In this document: in pieces, positions 24,570-32,025 of the stretch
Layout of the letters: each line of letters begins with the position of its first letter
Position numbering within the stretch: position 1 is the first letter of the stretch
DNA from: Rubrobacter sp.
GTDB lineage: Bacteria; Actinomycetota; Rubrobacteria; Rubrobacterales; Rubrobacteraceae
DNA length: 38,217 nt
Reading direction: 5' to 3'
Assembly: GCA_016781705.1 (NCBI GenBank)
Contig: JADDPV010000147.1
Coordinates: 1-38,217, forward strand
The notes under the pieces: generated by a model
Seen by the model: the letters and a program-made list of their open reading frames with translations, nothing else
Told to the model about the DNA's origin: nothing
The model's database searches: none
Position numbers and translations under genes: made by a program

Positions 24570-25606
24570 TGGCGGCCCAGGGAGCCGCCGGCATCGAGGT
24601 CGAGGGCCTCGTCCGCGAGTTTAGGAAAGGGCCGCGGGCTGTGGACGGCATCTACCTGACCGTGGAGCCGGGCGAGGTCTACGGCTTCCTCGGCCCCAAC
24701 GGCGCGGGCAAATCCACCACCGTCCTCATGCTCACCACGCTCCTGCCGCCCACCGGCGGCATAGCGCGCGTCGCCGGCTACGACATCGTGCGCGAGGGAC
24801 AGCAGGTGCGCGCCGCCATCGGCGCGGCGCTTCAGGAGGCCGCCCTCGACCCGTTCCTCACCGGCCGCGAGCACCTGAACCTGCAGGCCGCGCTGCACGG
24901 CCTCCCGCGCAAGGAGCGCAAGCGGCGCGGTGAGGAGTTGCTGCAGCGCGTCGGGCTCGAGGAGGCCGCCGATAGGCGGGTGCGCGGCTACTCCGGCGGG
25001 ATGAAGCGCAGGCTCGACCTCGCGCTAGCGCTCGTGCACGCGCCCAGCATACTCTTCCTCGACGAACCCACCACCGGCCTCGACCCGCAGAGCCGCTCGG
25101 CGCTGTGGTCGGAGGTCAGCCGGCTCGCGCGCGAGGAGGGCATGACCGTCTTCCTCACGACGCAGTACCTTGAGGAAGCCGACGTCTTGGCGGACAGGGT
25201 CGGGATCATCGACCGCGGCAAGATCGTCGCCGAGGACACCCCCGAGGCCCTGAAGGCCGAGATCGGACGCCCCAGCGTCGAAGCCACCCTGGCCGAGCCG
25301 AAGGAACGCGAGAGGGTCGCGAAGGTCCTCACTCGCTTTGGCGGCGAGATCGCCGCGCAGCCGGGCGCCGTGGCCGTCCGCCTCGACCATGGGGCGGGAG
25401 ACCTCGCCGACGTCGTGCGCGCGCTCGACCGGGAGGACCTGCGCGTCTCCAACCTCCGCCTCGACGAGCCGAGCCTCGACGACGTCTTCCTCGCCAAGAC
25501 CGGCCGGTCGCTGGAAGGCGCGGGCGACGCCCAGAGCGGCGCGGAGGAGACGGAAGGCGAAGCGGGCAGCGAGCCCGGGGGCGAGCCTGGGGAGGCGCGG
25601 GCGTAG
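24569..25606 (+). CDS. DrrA-type ABC transporter ATP-binding protein
   Basis: ATPase of a drug/lipid exporter, 345 aa. Walker A GPNGAGKS (42-49), signature YSGGMKRRLDLA, Walker B ILFLDEPTTGLD. The switch position reads TTQYLEEAD, with Gln in place of the usual His, as is common in the daunorubicin-resistance (DrrA) branch. A C-terminal domain ends in the DrrA-like SNLRLDEPSLDDVFLAKTG, then an unusual Gly/Glu-rich acidic tail of about 30 residues. Start and stop each overlap neighbours by one base. Confidence 0.93.
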   Translation: MAAQGAAGIEVEGLVREFRKGPRAVDGIYLTVEPGEVYGFLGPNGAGKSTTVLMLTTLLPPTGGIARVAGYDIVREGQQVRAAIGAALQEAALDPFLTGREHLNLQAALHGLPRKERKRRGEELLQRVGLEEAADRRVRGYSGGMKRRLDLALALVHAPSILFLDEPTTGLDPQSRSALWSEVSRLAREEGMTVFLTTQYLEEADVLADRVGIIDRGKIVAEDTPEALKAEIGRPSVEATLAEPKERERVAKVLTRFGGEIAAQPGAVAVRLDHGAGDLADVVRALDREDLRVSNLRLDEPSLDDVFLAKTGRSLEGAGDAQSGAEETEGEAGSEPGGEPGEARA

Positions 25607-26385
25607 TGGGGGCGACGTTTTCGGTGCAGATGCTCAACCTCGCGCGGCGCTCAGTCGTGAGAACCTTGAGGCAGCCGGCGGTGGTGGTCTCGTCGCTCCT
25701 CTTCCCCTTGATGTTCTGGGGCATCAACTCCAGCGGGTTGGACGCGGCGTCGCGCATCCCCGGCTTCCCCGCGGACTCGTACCTGGACTTCTCGTTCGCC
25801 TTCCCGCTGGTGCAGGCCGCGCTCTTCGGCGCGGTCACCGCCGGCGCCGACCTCGCCCGCGACATCGAGACCGGCTTCCTCGATAGGCTCTCCCTCACGC
25901 CGATGCGCCCGGCCGCCCTACTCTCGGGGATGCTGATGGGCGTCGTGGCCCTGGGGCTGATTCAGGGCGTCGTGTTCCTGGCCGTCGGGCTCGCGTTCGG
26001 GGTACACATAAAAGCCGGGTTCGGGGGGATGCTCCTGATCGTGCTGTTCATGATGCTCGTTGCCCTGGGCTTCGGGAGCATGGGGGCGATACTGGCTCTG
26101 CGAACGGGCTCGGGCGAGGCCGTGGAGAGCGCCTTCCCGCTGTTCTTCGTCGCGATATTCCTGTCCAGCATCAACTTGCCGCGCGACCTGATCGAGGCGG
26201 ACTGGTTCCGCCTGATCGCGACCCTCAACCCGGTCTCCTACCTGGTCGAGGGGATGCGTTCCCTGATCATATCGGGCTGGGACCCGCGCCCCCTCGCTCT
26301 GGGCTTCGGCTGCGCCCTCGGCCTCATCGCCCTCACCGTCGCGGGCGCCGCCGCGGCCCTCAGAACCAGGATGGCGCGCTCGTGA
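25606..26385 (+). CDS. ABC-2 type permease, first of two
   Basis: Membrane subunit of 259 aa with six predicted helices. Visible features: the amphipathic N-terminus (LNLARRSVVRTLRQPAVVVSSLLFPLMFW), GFLDRLSLTPMRPAALLSGM (coupling region characteristic of DrrB-type permeases) and LNPVSYLVEGMR before the last helix. The GTG start overlaps the ATPase stop by one base; the next permease starts in its stop (GTGA). Likely heterodimerises with that permease. Confidence 0.92.
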   Translation: MGATFSVQMLNLARRSVVRTLRQPAVVVSSLLFPLMFWGINSSGLDAASRIPGFPADSYLDFSFAFPLVQAALFGAVTAGADLARDIETGFLDRLSLTPMRPAALLSGMLMGVVALGLIQGVVFLAVGLAFGVHIKAGFGGMLLIVLFMMLVALGFGSMGAILALRTGSGEAVESAFPLFFVAIFLSSINLPRDLIEADWFRLIATLNPVSYLVEGMRSLIISGWDPRPLALGFGCALGLIALTVAGAAAALRTRMARS

Positions 26386-27182
26386 GCGGCGGGGCAGGCG
26401 TGTCCGGGCGCGGCTCCTTCGGCGGGTTCTTCTCGGTGGCGGGGGCGGTGGCGTGGCGGCAGGTCTACAAGTACTTCACCAACCCGGCGTTCCTCGCGCC
26501 GGCGCTGTTCCCCTTGTTCTTCTTCGTCGCCTTCGCCGGTGGGCTCACGCGGGTCGCGAGCGTGCCGGGCTTCGACTACGAGCCTGGCTACACGGCCTTC
26601 CAGTTCGTGTGGTCCTTGTTGCAGGCGGTGGCGTTGGGCGGCGCGTTCACCGGCTTCTCCATCGCCGGCGACTTCGAGAGCGGGTTCGCCAGCCGGCTCA
26701 TGCTCGCCGCCTCCGACCGGCGTGGCATCCTGCTCGGGTACGTCGTCGCCTCGGTGGTGCGGGCCACCGCGACGGGTACGCTCGTCACCGTCGTGGCGCT
26801 CCTCACCGGGATGCCGATGAGCGGCGGCGTGGACCTGTTCGGCCTCATAGGTCTCGCGCTGCTCGTGAACGTCGCCGCGACCCTCTTCGGGGCAGGCATC
26901 GCCATGATGCTGCGCACCCAGCAGGCCGGGCCGCTCATAAGGACGCCCATCTTCCTGGTACTGTTCCTCGCCCCCGTCTTCGTGCCGCTGGAGCTTCTGA
27001 GCGGCTGGATCGAGACGGTAGCCTACCTCAACCCGTTCACCACCATCCTGACCTCGGCGCGTGGCTTTCTGGCCGGCGAGCCTACCGGCGTCCTCTCGGC
27101 CTACGCCGTCGGCGCCGCCCTCGTCGTCGCCCTCGCCCTCTGGGCGCTCTACGGCCTGCGCCGCGCAGAGAGGTCGGCGTAA
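26382..27182 (+). CDS. ABC-2 type permease, second of two
   Basis: 266 aa, same architecture as the preceding permease: WRQVYKYFTNPAFLAPALFPLFFF, DFESGFASRLMLAASDRRGILLGY and LNPFTTILTSARGFLAGE. With one ATPase gene and two different permeases, the complex is probably an ATPase homodimer on a permease heterodimer. GTG start inside the previous stop codon. Confidence 0.92.
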   Translation: MSGGAGVSGRGSFGGFFSVAGAVAWRQVYKYFTNPAFLAPALFPLFFFVAFAGGLTRVASVPGFDYEPGYTAFQFVWSLLQAVALGGAFTGFSIAGDFESGFASRLMLAASDRRGILLGYVVASVVRATATGTLVTVVALLTGMPMSGGVDLFGLIGLALLVNVAATLFGAGIAMMLRTQQAGPLIRTPIFLVLFLAPVFVPLELLSGWIETVAYLNPFTTILTSARGFLAGEPTGVLSAYAVGAALVVALALWALYGLRRAERSA

Positions 27183-27188
27183 CACCCC

Positions 27189-27902
27189 GTGGCGGCTCGA
27201 GAACCCCGCCGCGGACGCCCCTACAACCGCGCCATAGCCGCTGCCCAGAGGTGGGCGACGAAGCTGCACGTCGGCCTTTACGGAGTCACGGGCGGCAAGG
27301 TAGGGGGGCGTATGCTCGGCAGCCCCGTCCTGCTCCTCGGCACGCAGGGGCGCAAGAGCGGCAAAAGGAGGACGACCCCGCTCCTGTACCTCCGCGATGG
27401 CGACAACATGGTCGTGGTCGCCTCGAACGGCGGGACGAGCTCGCAGCCGGCGTGGTGGCTGAACCTGCAGGCGAGCCCGGAGGCCGCCGCGCAGGTGGGG
27501 GGCAGGAGGCTGCACGTCCGAGCGGAGGCGGTCGGGGGTGAGGAACGGCGCAGGCTCTGGGGACGGTTGGTGCAGATGTACGGGCCCTACGAAGGCTACC
27601 AGCGGAAGACCGACCGCGAGATACCGGTCGTCGTTCTGCGCCCGGTGGTAGGGTCCGGTCCTGGAAGTAAACCTCGTCGAAAGGAGAGCTTGATGGCGGA
27701 CGTGCCGACGATAACGCGCGAGGAGTTGAAGGAGAAGATGGACCGGGGGGACGACTTCGTGCTGTTGGAGGTGCTGGGGGAAGGGGCTTACCGCCAGGGG
27801 CACTTGCCGGGGGCGATCCGGTTCCAGGACCCCAAGGCCGCCCCCGAGGTGCTCCCCGACAAGGGCAAGGAGATCGTCGCCTACTGCTCGAACTTCAACT
27901 GA
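27189..27902 (+). CDS. DDN-like deazaflavin-dependent oxidoreductase, open into the rhodanese gene
   Basis: Residues 1-155 form a complete DDN/F420-type split barrel: LHVGLYGVTGGKVGGRMLGSPVLLL, GRKSGKRRTTPLLYLRDGD (cofactor motif), WWLNLQASPEAAAQV, TDREIPVVVLRPV. No stop follows; the frame runs through GSGPGSKPRRKESL into the rhodanese and ends at the TGA at 27900. The rhodanese has its own ribosome site and ATG, and a TAG lies out of frame in GTGGTAGGG just after LRPVV. The fusion is therefore probably caused by a small frame error at the true DDN stop. Last enzyme of the efflux operon, 6 bp after the permease. Confidence 0.8.
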   Translation: MAAREPRRGRPYNRAIAAAQRWATKLHVGLYGVTGGKVGGRMLGSPVLLLGTQGRKSGKRRTTPLLYLRDGDNMVVVASNGGTSSQPAWWLNLQASPEAAAQVGGRRLHVRAEAVGGEERRRLWGRLVQMYGPYEGYQRKTDREIPVVVLRPVVGSGPGSKPRRKESLMADVPTITREELKEKMDRGDDFVLLEVLGEGAYRQGHLPGAIRFQDPKAAPEVLPDKGKEIVAYCSNFN

Positions 27903-28022
27903 CACTCCTCGACGCGGGTCGTCCGTGCGCTGGCGGCCATGGGATACGAGAGCGTCAAGGACTACGAGGGCGGCAAGCAGGACTGGATCGAGGCCGGCCT
28001 GCCTACCGAGAGCGGGAGTTGA
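27693..28022 (+). pseudogene. Rhodanese-domain protein with in-frame TGA
   Basis: Single-domain sulfurtransferase-like protein: ITREELKEKMDRGDDFVLLEVL, YRQGHLPGAIRF, then the active-site region EIVAYCSNFN followed by TGA (27900-27902), then HSSTRVVRALAAMGYESVKDYEGGKQDWIEAGLP to a TGA at 28020. AAAGGAG ahead of ATG 27693 gives an independent start. Apart from the TGA the 109-aa frame is clean. The stop sits in the active-site loop where Cys or Trp would fit. The candidate sulfur-carrying Cys (YC) precedes it. Confidence 0.75.
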
Positions 28023-28190
28023 AAGGCGGGTAGACGTTGCCGAGCAAGGCGCGGACGCTCTCGTTCGAGGGAAGGACCGGCTCGAAGGTTACCTGGCCCT
28101 GCCGGCGGAACCTCGCGCCGGCCCTTAGTAGACCGCAACGCGTGCAGACGGCGTCGGGGAAGCCCCGAATTGCTTGACGAACTCCTGACG
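28023..28190 (-). other. Gap with a possible minus-strand coding fragment
   Basis: The minus strand reads AIRGFPDAVCTRCGLLRAG and QVTFEPVLPSNESVRALLGN without a stop. This looks more protein-like than a chance frame and carries a CxxC pair. It has no start and is not recognised. It may be the end of a lost gene, or chance in GC-rich DNA. Confidence 0.2.
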
Positions 28191-29216
28191 CTACTTCTCG
28201 GAGCGCATCATAGCCTGTAAGCGGTCCCCGGCCAGCGCCCCGGCCGCCGTCGCGACCGTCACCACCGCGAGCGACGCGACGACCTCCAGCGGCTCCCATT
28301 TTGGGACGGCGAGAAACGACCGGAAACCCCACTCGCTGAAGACCAGCGCGGGGCCGAAGAGGAGCGCGGCCGGGAGGACGCCGCGCCCTTTCGTCATGAG
28401 GAGCGTGAGGTCCACGGCCAGCGCGGGGGCGAGCAGGAGGATCGGCGGGGCGGGGTTCTCGAAGGCATCCATCCCGACGAAGATCTGCATGGCGAGGAGT
28501 CGGAAGACAGTGTAGACGAGGGCCACGGCGGTCGCCGCTCCGAAGCGCCGGACGAGGCGCGCCGCGCCGACGAGGGGGACGGCGGCTAGCGGCCCGGCCA
28601 GGAGGGGGTAGAAGAGCGCGTCGCGCGCCTCCAGCCGGAAGTCCAGCCTGCCGAGCGCGAAGGTCGAGAGCGCGAGCGCGGCGGCGAAGAGCAGCACGAC
28701 GTTGGTCTCCGCCACCGTCGGCAGCTTTCGGCGGTTGCCACGGCGCAACCCGGCGCCCAGGGCGCAGGCCAGGCCGTAGGTGCCGACGAGCGCGCCAGAT
28801 AGACCCATGAGGTGCGGCGGGCTCCAGACGGTCACGTCGAGGCCGTAGAGGCGGTGCCACAGGTCGTCCAGAGGCGCCGCGGAGACCTGTACCATCGAGC
28901 CGAGGATGGCGACGGCAAAGCCCTGTCCGGCGCGCGTGGAGAGCGCGGCGCGGAAGGAGCCCGCGCGGCGGCGGGTCAGGAGGAGGCCGCCGAGGGAGGC
29001 GTAGAAGAAGAGGGCGGTGCCGGCGTAGATGGGGAGGTGCGGTGGGATCCAAAAAGACTCCCGCCCGAGCGTCGCGTGGTACCCCACGTCCCAGTACACG
29101 CCCAAGAGCCCCGCGAAGAGCGCGAAGATCCCCAGAGCGCCGAACGCCTGCGCCCCGAGCCCGACGGTCTCGTCGGTGGGCCTGGCGGCGGCCCCGGTTC
29201 GGGTCGAAGTAGCCAA
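28191..29216 (-). CDS. Polytopic membrane protein of unknown function
   Basis: About 341 aa with roughly 9-10 hydrophobic helices. Notable loops: YWDVGYHATLGRESFWIPPHLPIYAG and LYGLDVTVWSPPHLMGLSG, two His-Pro-Pro-His-like motifs facing the same side between helices, which could bind metal. I prefer TTG 29216 because AGGAGGA lies four bases upstream; a GTG at 29276 gives a longer but charged, unlikely N-terminus. No family recognised. Divergent from the lipoprotein/K+ channel pair. Confidence 0.75.
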   Translation of the reverse strand: MATSTRTGAAARPTDETVGLGAQAFGALGIFALFAGLLGVYWDVGYHATLGRESFWIPPHLPIYAGTALFFYASLGGLLLTRRRAGSFRAALSTRAGQGFAVAILGSMVQVSAAPLDDLWHRLYGLDVTVWSPPHLMGLSGALVGTYGLACALGAGLRRGNRRKLPTVAETNVVLLFAAALALSTFALGRLDFRLEARDALFYPLLAGPLAAVPLVGAARLVRRFGAATAVALVYTVFRLLAMQIFVGMDAFENPAPPILLLAPALAVDLTLLMTKGRGVLPAALLFGPALVFSEWGFRSFLAVPKWEPLEVVASLAVVTVATAAGALAGDRLQAMMRSEK

Positions 29217-29362
29217 ACGTTCCTCCTCACGGTCGCGGGACGCGGCCTGGCTTGCGGCCGCACCATACCGTACCACCGCCGGCGGGACGGCGGGCCGTAA
29301 CCTGGCGGGCCGGTGTTCCGTGTGCCATAGTAAATTCGTGGTGTTCGATGCGGGAGGTGTGG

Positions 29363-29704
29363 ATGAGGCGTGGCGTGGTGTGGATGGTGGGCTCCGTTGC
29401 GAGCGTCTTGCTAGTGTTGCTGCTCTCCGGGTGCGGTGGGACGAACACCGAGGGGCAGACGCTCCAGGAGGCGCGGCAGACCCTGGCCGACGCGGGGGTG
29501 CCGGAGGAGAACGTGACCGTGACCGGTACCGAGGCCGGCGGGGACCCCGAAACCCTCTCCGTCTGCGCGCAAAGGCCGAGCGGCGCAGAGCCTGGCGATA
29601 CCGTCACGCTGGAGGTGGCGACGACCTGCCCCGAGGCGGCGGAAGAAGACGACGATGACGACGACGACCGGAAGAAGCGCCGTTCGGGTGGGAGGAGACG
29701 ATGA
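29363..29704 (+). CDS. PASTA-like lipoprotein
   Basis: 113-aa lipoprotein: MRRGVVWMVGSVASVLLV then lipobox LLSGC, anchoring it on the outer face of the membrane. The body looks like a single PASTA domain (GQTLQEARQTLADAGVP, then PGDTVTLEVA) of the kind that binds cell-wall fragments in Ser/Thr kinases. The tail is an Asp run then a basic RKKRRSGGRRR end. GGGAGG five bases before ATG 29363 decides the start over ATG 29348. The stop overlaps the K+ channel ATG (ATGA), so the two are co-translated. Confidence 0.8.
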   Translation: MRRGVVWMVGSVASVLLVLLLSGCGGTNTEGQTLQEARQTLADAGVPEENVTVTGTEAGGDPETLSVCAQRPSGAEPGDTVTLEVATTCPEAAEEDDDDDDDRKKRRSGGRRR

Positions 29705-30603
29705 CGTCGAACACTGAGGCGGGCACCGTCGGTAAGGGTGTCCGTCTGCACCACGCCACGCACGTCGTGCCGGGGATGACGGAGGAGCAGGCCAGGAAGG
29801 CGCGGCTGTTGGACGTGCCGACGGTCGTGGTGGTGCTGCTCGTGATCCCGGCTCTAGTCCTGCATTTCTCCGACCCTACTGGGGTGTTGCGGACGGTCAG
29901 CGTCGCGCTGAACTGGGCGATATACGGCTGGTTCGCCTTCGAGTTTGCCTGCATGCTCTACCTCTCCCCGAACGACCGCGAGTACTTCCGCAACAACAAG
30001 CTCGACGTCTTCGTCCTGGTCGCGACGTTCCCGGTGCTGCCGCCGGTCTTCCAGGCCCTGTGGGTCTTGCGGCTCCTCAGGCTCATAGACGTGCTCCCGT
30101 TCGTCCTCGGGAAGTTCGTCTCCATCACGCTGCTCCCCTATGCCGTGCTGCTCGCGTTCATCGCCGTCTTCGGCGGCGGGGTCGCCTTCGCCAGCTTCGA
30201 GGACGTGAGCGTCTTCGACGGCATCTACTGGGCCAACACCACCGTCAACACCGTCGGCTACGGCGACATCTCCGCCTCCACCACCGGGGGCAAGCTGCTC
30301 TCAATGGTGTTGCAGTGGACGGGGAACGTGGTCCTCGCGATGCTCATCGGCGGCGTCGCCGCGTTCGCCCAACGCGCGCTGCTTGGCGATCACGATGCGG
30401 AGCTAAGGGAGGACATCGAGGAGGTCGGAGAAGACGTCGAGGAGATCGAGGAGGATGTGGAGGACATCGAAGAGGACGTGGAGAGCCTCCTTCGGAACGT
30501 CAAGGGGCTCTCGGTGACCGACCGCGTGATCCTCAAGGAGCTGCACGACATAAAGCAGCGCCTCGACGGGGCGCGCCCGGAGAAGCCCGGCCGGGGCGGT
30601 TAG
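29701..30603 (+). CDS. Potassium channel with coiled-coil tail
   Basis: Six-helix-type K+ channel, 300 aa. S1-S4 region about 38-140; an S4-like segment reads ALWVLRLLRLIDVLP, with only two arginines in register, so voltage sensing is doubtful. Pore helix and selectivity filter are NTTVNTVGYGD, with T184-D189 the canonical TVGYGD. After S6 a cytosolic acidic heptad array (about 237-264: four units of the type E-D-[IV]-E-[ED]-[IV]-x) predicts a tetrameric coiled coil. Co-translated with the PASTA lipoprotein. Its TAG overlaps the TAA of convergent mtnA in the shared tetranucleotide TTAG. Confidence 0.92.
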   Translation: MTSNTEAGTVGKGVRLHHATHVVPGMTEEQARKARLLDVPTVVVVLLVIPALVLHFSDPTGVLRTVSVALNWAIYGWFAFEFACMLYLSPNDREYFRNNKLDVFVLVATFPVLPPVFQALWVLRLLRLIDVLPFVLGKFVSITLLPYAVLLAFIAVFGGGVAFASFEDVSVFDGIYWANTTVNTVGYGDISASTTGGKLLSMVLQWTGNVVLAMLIGGVAAFAQRALLGDHDAELREDIEEVGEDVEEIEEDVEDIEEDVESLLRNVKGLSVTDRVILKELHDIKQRLDGARPEKPGRGG

Positions 30604-31664
30604 CGCACCGCGGAAGCGGCGTCCATCACGCGCCGCAGGTGGGTATCGAAGGGCGGCTCGACGACGCCCTTCTCCGTGATGATCGCCGCTACGAGGTCGT
30701 TGGGCGTCACGTCGAAGGCGGGGTGCGCGGCGGTCACGCCCTCGGGCGCGAGGGGCTGGCCGGCGAGGTGCGTAACCTCGGCCGGGTCGCGCTCTTCTAT
30801 CGGTATCCCATCACCGCTCGCGATGCTCATGTCCACCGTCGAGGTCGGTGCGGCGACGTAGAAGGGGATGGAGTGCGCCCTGGCGAGCACGGCTAGGGTG
30901 TAGGTGCCGATCTTGTTCGCCACGTCACCGTTCGCCGCGATGCGGTCGGCCCCGACGATGACGCAGTCCACCTCGCCCCGGCGCATGAAGTGGCCGGCCG
31001 CGTTGTCCGTGATGAGGGTCTGATCCACCCCGGCGCGTTGCAGCTCCCACGCCGTCAGGCGGGAGCCCTGCAAGAAGGGCCTCGTCTCGTCCACGAGCAC
31101 GTGCAGCTTCTTGCCGAGGGCGTGTGCCGTCTTGATGGGAGCGAGCGCCGTCCCGTAGCCCGCGGTCGCCAATCCTCCGGCGTTGCAGTGCGTCAGGACG
31201 CGCGCGCCGCTCCGGAGCAGCGCCGCGCCGTGTCCCACGATCTCGCGGCACGCGCGCTCGTCCTCCTCGCGCACCGCGTGCGCCTCGACGAGCAGCCTGG
31301 CGGCGACCTCCGAAACCGGGACATCGGCGGTCTCAAGCGCCGCCCGCAGCATCCGGCTCGTGGCCCAGCTCAGGTTCACGGCGGTGGGCCGCGCCGCGTC
31401 CAGCGTAGCCTTCGCCGCCGCCAGCTCTTCGAGCAGGGCGGCAGGGTCGGTCATCGAGCTTTCCCGCGCCGCCAGGGCCATGCCGTAGGCGGCGGTGACG
31501 CCGATGGCGGGGGCCCCGCGCACGACCATGCTTCCTATAGCGGCGTCCACCTCCTCGACCGTCGTGCAGCGGACGGTCGCCCGCTCGCGCGGCAGCTTCG
31601 TCTGGTCGAGCAGGCACACCGCACCAGCCTCCCACCACACCGTCCGGAACGCGACCTCGTTCAT
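30600..31664 (-). CDS. mtnA: S-methyl-5-thioribose-1-phosphate isomerase
   Basis: Methionine salvage enzyme that isomerises 5-methylthioribose-1-phosphate to the ribulose form. With ATG 31664 as start (354 aa) the catalytic residues fall at C160 (THCNAGGLATAGYG) and D240 (VGADRIAANGD), the positions known for the Bacillus enzyme. MVVRGAPAIGVTAAYG is the substrate-phosphate loop. Upstream in-frame ATGs (31676, 31700) lack conservation; a -10 box sits right before 31664. No other methionine-salvage gene is nearby. Confidence 0.94.
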   Translation of the reverse strand: MNEVAFRTVWWEAGAVCLLDQTKLPRERATVRCTTVEEVDAAIGSMVVRGAPAIGVTAAYGMALAARESSMTDPAALLEELAAAKATLDAARPTAVNLSWATSRMLRAALETADVPVSEVAARLLVEAHAVREEDERACREIVGHGAALLRSGARVLTHCNAGGLATAGYGTALAPIKTAHALGKKLHVLVDETRPFLQGSRLTAWELQRAGVDQTLITDNAAGHFMRRGEVDCVIVGADRIAANGDVANKIGTYTLAVLARAHSIPFYVAAPTSTVDMSIASGDGIPIEERDPAEVTHLAGQPLAPEGVTAAHPAFDVTPNDLVAAIITEKGVVEPPFDTHLRRVMDAASAVR

Positions 31665-31671
31665 ACCGCGG

Positions 31672-31677
31672 AGCATA
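31672..31677 (-). promoter_or_regulatory. -10 box of mtnA, predicting a leaderless mRNA
   Basis: On the minus strand TATGCT ends seven bases before ATG 31664 and no Shine-Dalgarno sequence is present. The same hexamer is found before mmsA (34073). Confidence 0.45.
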
Positions 31678-31717
31678 TCCCGATCGCGGCGGCGGTACAA
31701 CGCGTGAGTTCGTTTGG

Positions 31718-31723
31718 TAGACT
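31718..31723 (+). promoter_or_regulatory. -10 box of tRNA-Ser
   Basis: TAGACT, seven bases before the first acceptor-stem nucleotide at 31731. A weak -35 (GTACAA, 31695-31700) lies 17 bp upstream. Confidence 0.5.
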
Positions 31724-31730
31724 CTCACGC

Positions 31731-31821
31731 GGAGAGGTGTCCGAGTTGGCCGAAGGAGCGCGACTGGAAATCGCGTAGGCGGTGTAAAGCCGTCTCGTGG
31801 GTTCGAATCCCACCCTCTCCG
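31731..31821 (+). tRNA. tRNA-Ser (anticodon GGA)
   Basis: Class II tRNA of about 91 nt that decodes UCC/UCU. The acceptor stem GGAGAGG pairs exactly with CCTCTCC (31814-31820), discriminator G. Anticodon stem CGCGA/TCGCG encloses CTGGAAA with anticodon GGA at 31766-31768. A long variable arm (AGGCGGTGTAAAGCCGTCT) identifies serine. T arm GTGGG-TTCGAAT-CCCAC is perfect. CCA is not encoded. A T5 run (31823-31827) directly after the gene may help end transcription. Confidence 0.97.
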
Positions 31822-31902
31822 CTTTTTCTCCGTATTTGCAGGCAGAACGCAAGGGGAGCGGGAGAAAGATGCGGAGGTCTTGAAGGACTTGGAGCGTGGA
31901 TC

Positions 31903-31923
31903 TACTGCAACCGTACTGCAACC
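31903..31923 (+). repeat. Tandem TACTGCAACC repeat downstream of tRNA-Ser
   Basis: Two copies (31903-31912, 31914-31923) one base apart in the 200-bp gap between the tRNA and the next gene. Sequence around it is less GC-rich and no intact gene is seen. It may be a scar of an element that once sat next to the tRNA; no copy of the tRNA 3' end is found in the window. Confidence 0.3.
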
Positions 31924-32025
31924 CCATCGGGCTTATCCGAGAAATTCGGCACGGCGGGTGGCTCGTCGACAGTTGAGGCCAGCGCTTGTCGAGGCTCGGT
32001 CAGGTAGAGGCCTGGGAGCAAAACG

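Noticed and set aside
27900..27902. Selenocysteine at the rhodanese TGA
   Set aside because: The position suits Cys, but the only hairpin just downstream (CGAC-gcgg-GTCG) is short and poorly placed for a bacterial SECIS, and other TGA/TAG lesions nearby point to decay.
26238..27905. 555-codon open frame on the minus strand
   Set aside because: Antisense to two conserved ABC permeases and the DDN-like gene; low-complexity composition typical of shadows in GC-rich DNA.
31661..31927. 88-codon minus-strand frame over tRNA-Ser
   Set aside because: It is the reverse complement of the tRNA, a well-known source of false protein calls.
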